Origin: ChocPot-Mid sp964511865
Lineage (GTDB): Bacteria > Bacteroidota > Ignavibacteria > Kapaibacteriales > UBA2268
DNA length: 8,170 bases
Reading direction: 5' to 3'
Assembly: GCA_964511865.1 (NCBI GenBank)
Contig: CAZEHW010000165.1
Span: 1-8,170 of the forward strand
Part shown: positions 7,245 through 8,170 of the stretch, piece by piece
Position numbering within the stretch: position 1 is the stretch's first letter
Layout: each line of letters opens with the position of its first letter
Translations under genes and position numbers: made by a program
Notes under the pieces: model-generated
Told to the model about the DNA's origin: nothing
Database searches by the model: none
The model's input: the letters and a program-made list of their open reading frames with translations, nothing else

Positions 7245-7819
7245 GGAGAAATTATTTTAGCTTGGATATAAGTCTATTGATTTTGTCGGTATTTTGATTG
7301 ACTGCGACAAGTTGGAACGACAAAGTGAGATTTTCTAAGTTATTTGATTTTAAGCAGTTGCAAAGTGACAAGTTAATTTTGTCGTAATTTGCGTACTTTT
7401 TTAAATTTTCAATTTTCTGAATCACAGGTCATCCTTTGCCGGAACTTTGATTTTTGTGATTTATATGATTTTTTCGCGAAATGTGAAAACGTAAGAAAGT
7501 GAAAAGCGAAAACATGAAACACAAAAGGCAGTTACACAGAGTTCCACGGAGATTGCACAGAGTTCCACAGAGAATTTACCAAACAATTAATTTGCAAAGA
7601 ACAAGCGGGACAAAATTATACAGGGAATAGCAAACGTAATGGAAACGATTTTAAAAGGATTTTAAAAATGTGACCGTTGTCGGTTATGTGTTTTGTGTGA
7701 AATTCCGCTAAGTCCAAAAATACATTTATGTCATTTTCTTCTTGCCATTTAAAATAATTTATCGTATTTTTTAAAATATTAAATAGTGTTTTAAAATTAT
7801 AATATTTATATTGAAAAAA
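7245..7819. other. Gene-poor intergenic region with decayed and repetitive sequence
   Basis: No convincing gene lies in these 575 bases. The only coding candidate is a 57-codon minus-strand frame (7252-7425, GTG start, product ending DKINRLISKLK) without a recognised family. The stretch also holds a perfect ten-base palindrome TTTCGCGAAA (7472-7481), an irregular run of GTGAAAA/GCGAAAA words (about 7483-7520) and the 21-bp tandem duplication at 7532-7573. From about 7580 to 7810 I see only AT-rich sequence with stops in all frames. The composition suggests a degraded or composite intergenic repeat element rather than a functional locus. Confidence 0.6.
7532..7573. repeat. 21-bp tandem duplication with ~10.5-bp half-period
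   Basis: Two adjacent 21-base copies (7532-7552 and 7553-7573) agree at 19 of 21 positions. They differ only at unit positions 3 (A/G) and 17 (G/A). Each unit is itself two similar halves, CACAGAGTT and CCAC[AG]GAGA, giving four staggered copies of a CACAGAG-like word at about one helical turn. I recall similar cacagagtt/ccacagaga arrays in intergenic DNA of several environmental phyla, but could not check that here. Confidence 0.8.
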
Positions 7820-7939
7820 ATGGCTGGTATGAACGTTTATGAAATGGATATTTCATATTTATTCAGTGGGATTTACTTATATGATATTATTGTTGATGGT
7901 ATGATTGTAAAATCCGGGAAAATAAGTATAATTAAATAA
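7820..7939 (+). pseudogene. Orphan T9SS type A sorting-domain remnant
   Basis: A 39-codon frame from ATG to the TAA at 7937-7939 encodes GMNVYEMDISYLFSGIYLYD and continues to KSGKISIIK. This matches the last half of T9SS type A sorting domains; both other tails in this window have the same pattern (LPPGIYIYVLA...NKLIKIQE and LPQGVYLYTIG...GTLIKQ). The first half of the domain, with its PNP and DxLG motifs, is absent, and no exported passenger precedes it: the frame runs back only to a TAG at 7784-7786. Alone, without a signal peptide, it could not be exported. It is best read as the surviving 3' end of a deleted secreted-protein gene. The intrinsic terminator eight bases downstream supports its being a genuine former gene end. 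Confidence 0.68.
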
Positions 7940-7946
7940 TAATTTC

Positions 7947-7979
7947 ATACCTCCTTAGATTTCTAAGGAGGTATTTTTT
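7947..7979 (+). terminator. Intrinsic (Rho-independent) terminator
   Basis: A perfect 12-base-pair hairpin (ATACCTCCTTAG, loop ATTT, CTAAGGAGGTAT) is followed immediately by five T residues. It begins eight bases after the stop codon of the T9SS remnant and points along the plus strand. The sequence beyond the other side has no comparable T-run for the minus strand, so it appears one-directional. The arms happen to spell the anti-Shine-Dalgarno and Shine-Dalgarno sequences. Confidence 0.9.
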
Positions 7980-7989
7980 AATATTTTTT

Positions 7990-8170
7990 ATGAAAGAGAT
8001 CATTATGAGGTTTATAAATATAAATTTATTGTATTTATTTCTGTTATTTAATTTTGCTTTTGCTAATGGCTGGAGGCATGTTGAAAAATTTTGATAATAT
8101 AGAAAATACAATACATAGCGAAATTAAAGCGATATCATGTGCAGATAAAAATAATTGTTATGCATTGGTT
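7990..8170 (+). CDS. Exported protein N-terminus, apparent frameshift, truncated by window edge
   Basis: From the ATG at 7990 (or the in-frame ATG at 8005) the frame encodes a clear signal peptide, MRFININLLYLFLLFNFAFA, then NGWRHVEKF, and stops at the TGA at 8092-8094. Skipping one T in the run AAAAATTTT (8084-8092) makes the frame continue as DNIENTIHSEIKAISCADKN and on to NCYALV at the window edge. The combined sequence reads as one sensible exported protein. The phrase ISCADKNNCYALV resembles repeats of the Ycf48/BNR (sortilin-like) beta-propeller type, which in Bacteroidota often end in T9SS tails; this family call is tentative. A downstream ATG at 8078 in the second frame has GGAGG before it, but only one base away, and would leave the product without a signal peptide. 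The break could be a sequencing error in a homopolymer or a real inactivating indel. Confidence 0.55.

Noticed and set aside
7191..7573. CRISPR array
   Set aside because: The repeats are 7 and 21 bases and directly adjacent, without unique spacers, and no cas gene is present.
7190..7819. Intact insertion sequence or transposase
   Set aside because: No transposase motif, long ORF, terminal inverted repeats or target-site duplication could be found in the region.

Overview
The window is AT-rich bacterial DNA. It carries at least two, and probably three, proteins ending in type IX secretion (T9SS) C-terminal sorting domains, plus an S41 C-terminal processing peptidase and a DUF3108 protein. T9SS sorting tails are confined to the Bacteroidota/FCB group. 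Large exported proteins that mix IgGFc-binding-like and choice-of-anchor/Ig-like modules fit Bacteroidota and relatives such as Ignavibacteria or Kapabacteria. This placement is inferred from protein families; there is no marker RNA gene in the window. Codon use looks uniform across the main genes, and TGA is an ordinary stop.

Layout. (1) Positions 1-638 (+) are the 3' end of an exported IgGFc-binding-like protein with a T9SS tail; its 5' part lies off the window. (2) 697-1248 (-) is a SPOUT/TrmH-type RNA methyltransferase, convergent with the first gene. (3) 1372-4488 (+) is a complete 1038-residue paralogue of the first gene. It carries about 400 extra residues, arranged as a two-fold internal repeat, between the IgGFc-like part and the T9SS tail. 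(4) 4679-6337 (+) is a membrane-anchored S41 peptidase with a PDZ domain and an intact Ser/Lys/Gln catalytic set. (5) 6401-7189 (+) is a DUF3108 envelope protein close behind it, possibly co-transcribed. (6) 7190-7819 holds no convincing gene. It contains a 7-bp tandem repeat, a 21-bp tandem duplication, a perfect TTTCGCGAAA palindrome and a doubtful 57-codon minus-strand ORF. (7) 7820-7939 is an orphan piece of a T9SS sorting domain, followed at once by a strong intrinsic terminator. (8) From 7990 to the window edge is the start of another exported protein, broken by an apparent one-base frameshift.

Together the genes suggest a cell-envelope/secretion neighbourhood: secreted surface proteins using the T9SS, a periplasmic processing protease and an envelope protein, with an unrelated housekeeping methyltransferase between the two paralogues. 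I see no defence system, CRISPR array, RNA gene or intact mobile element. The features most worth a second look are the paralogous adhesin pair with its modular insertion and the decayed, repeat-rich 7190-8100 stretch.
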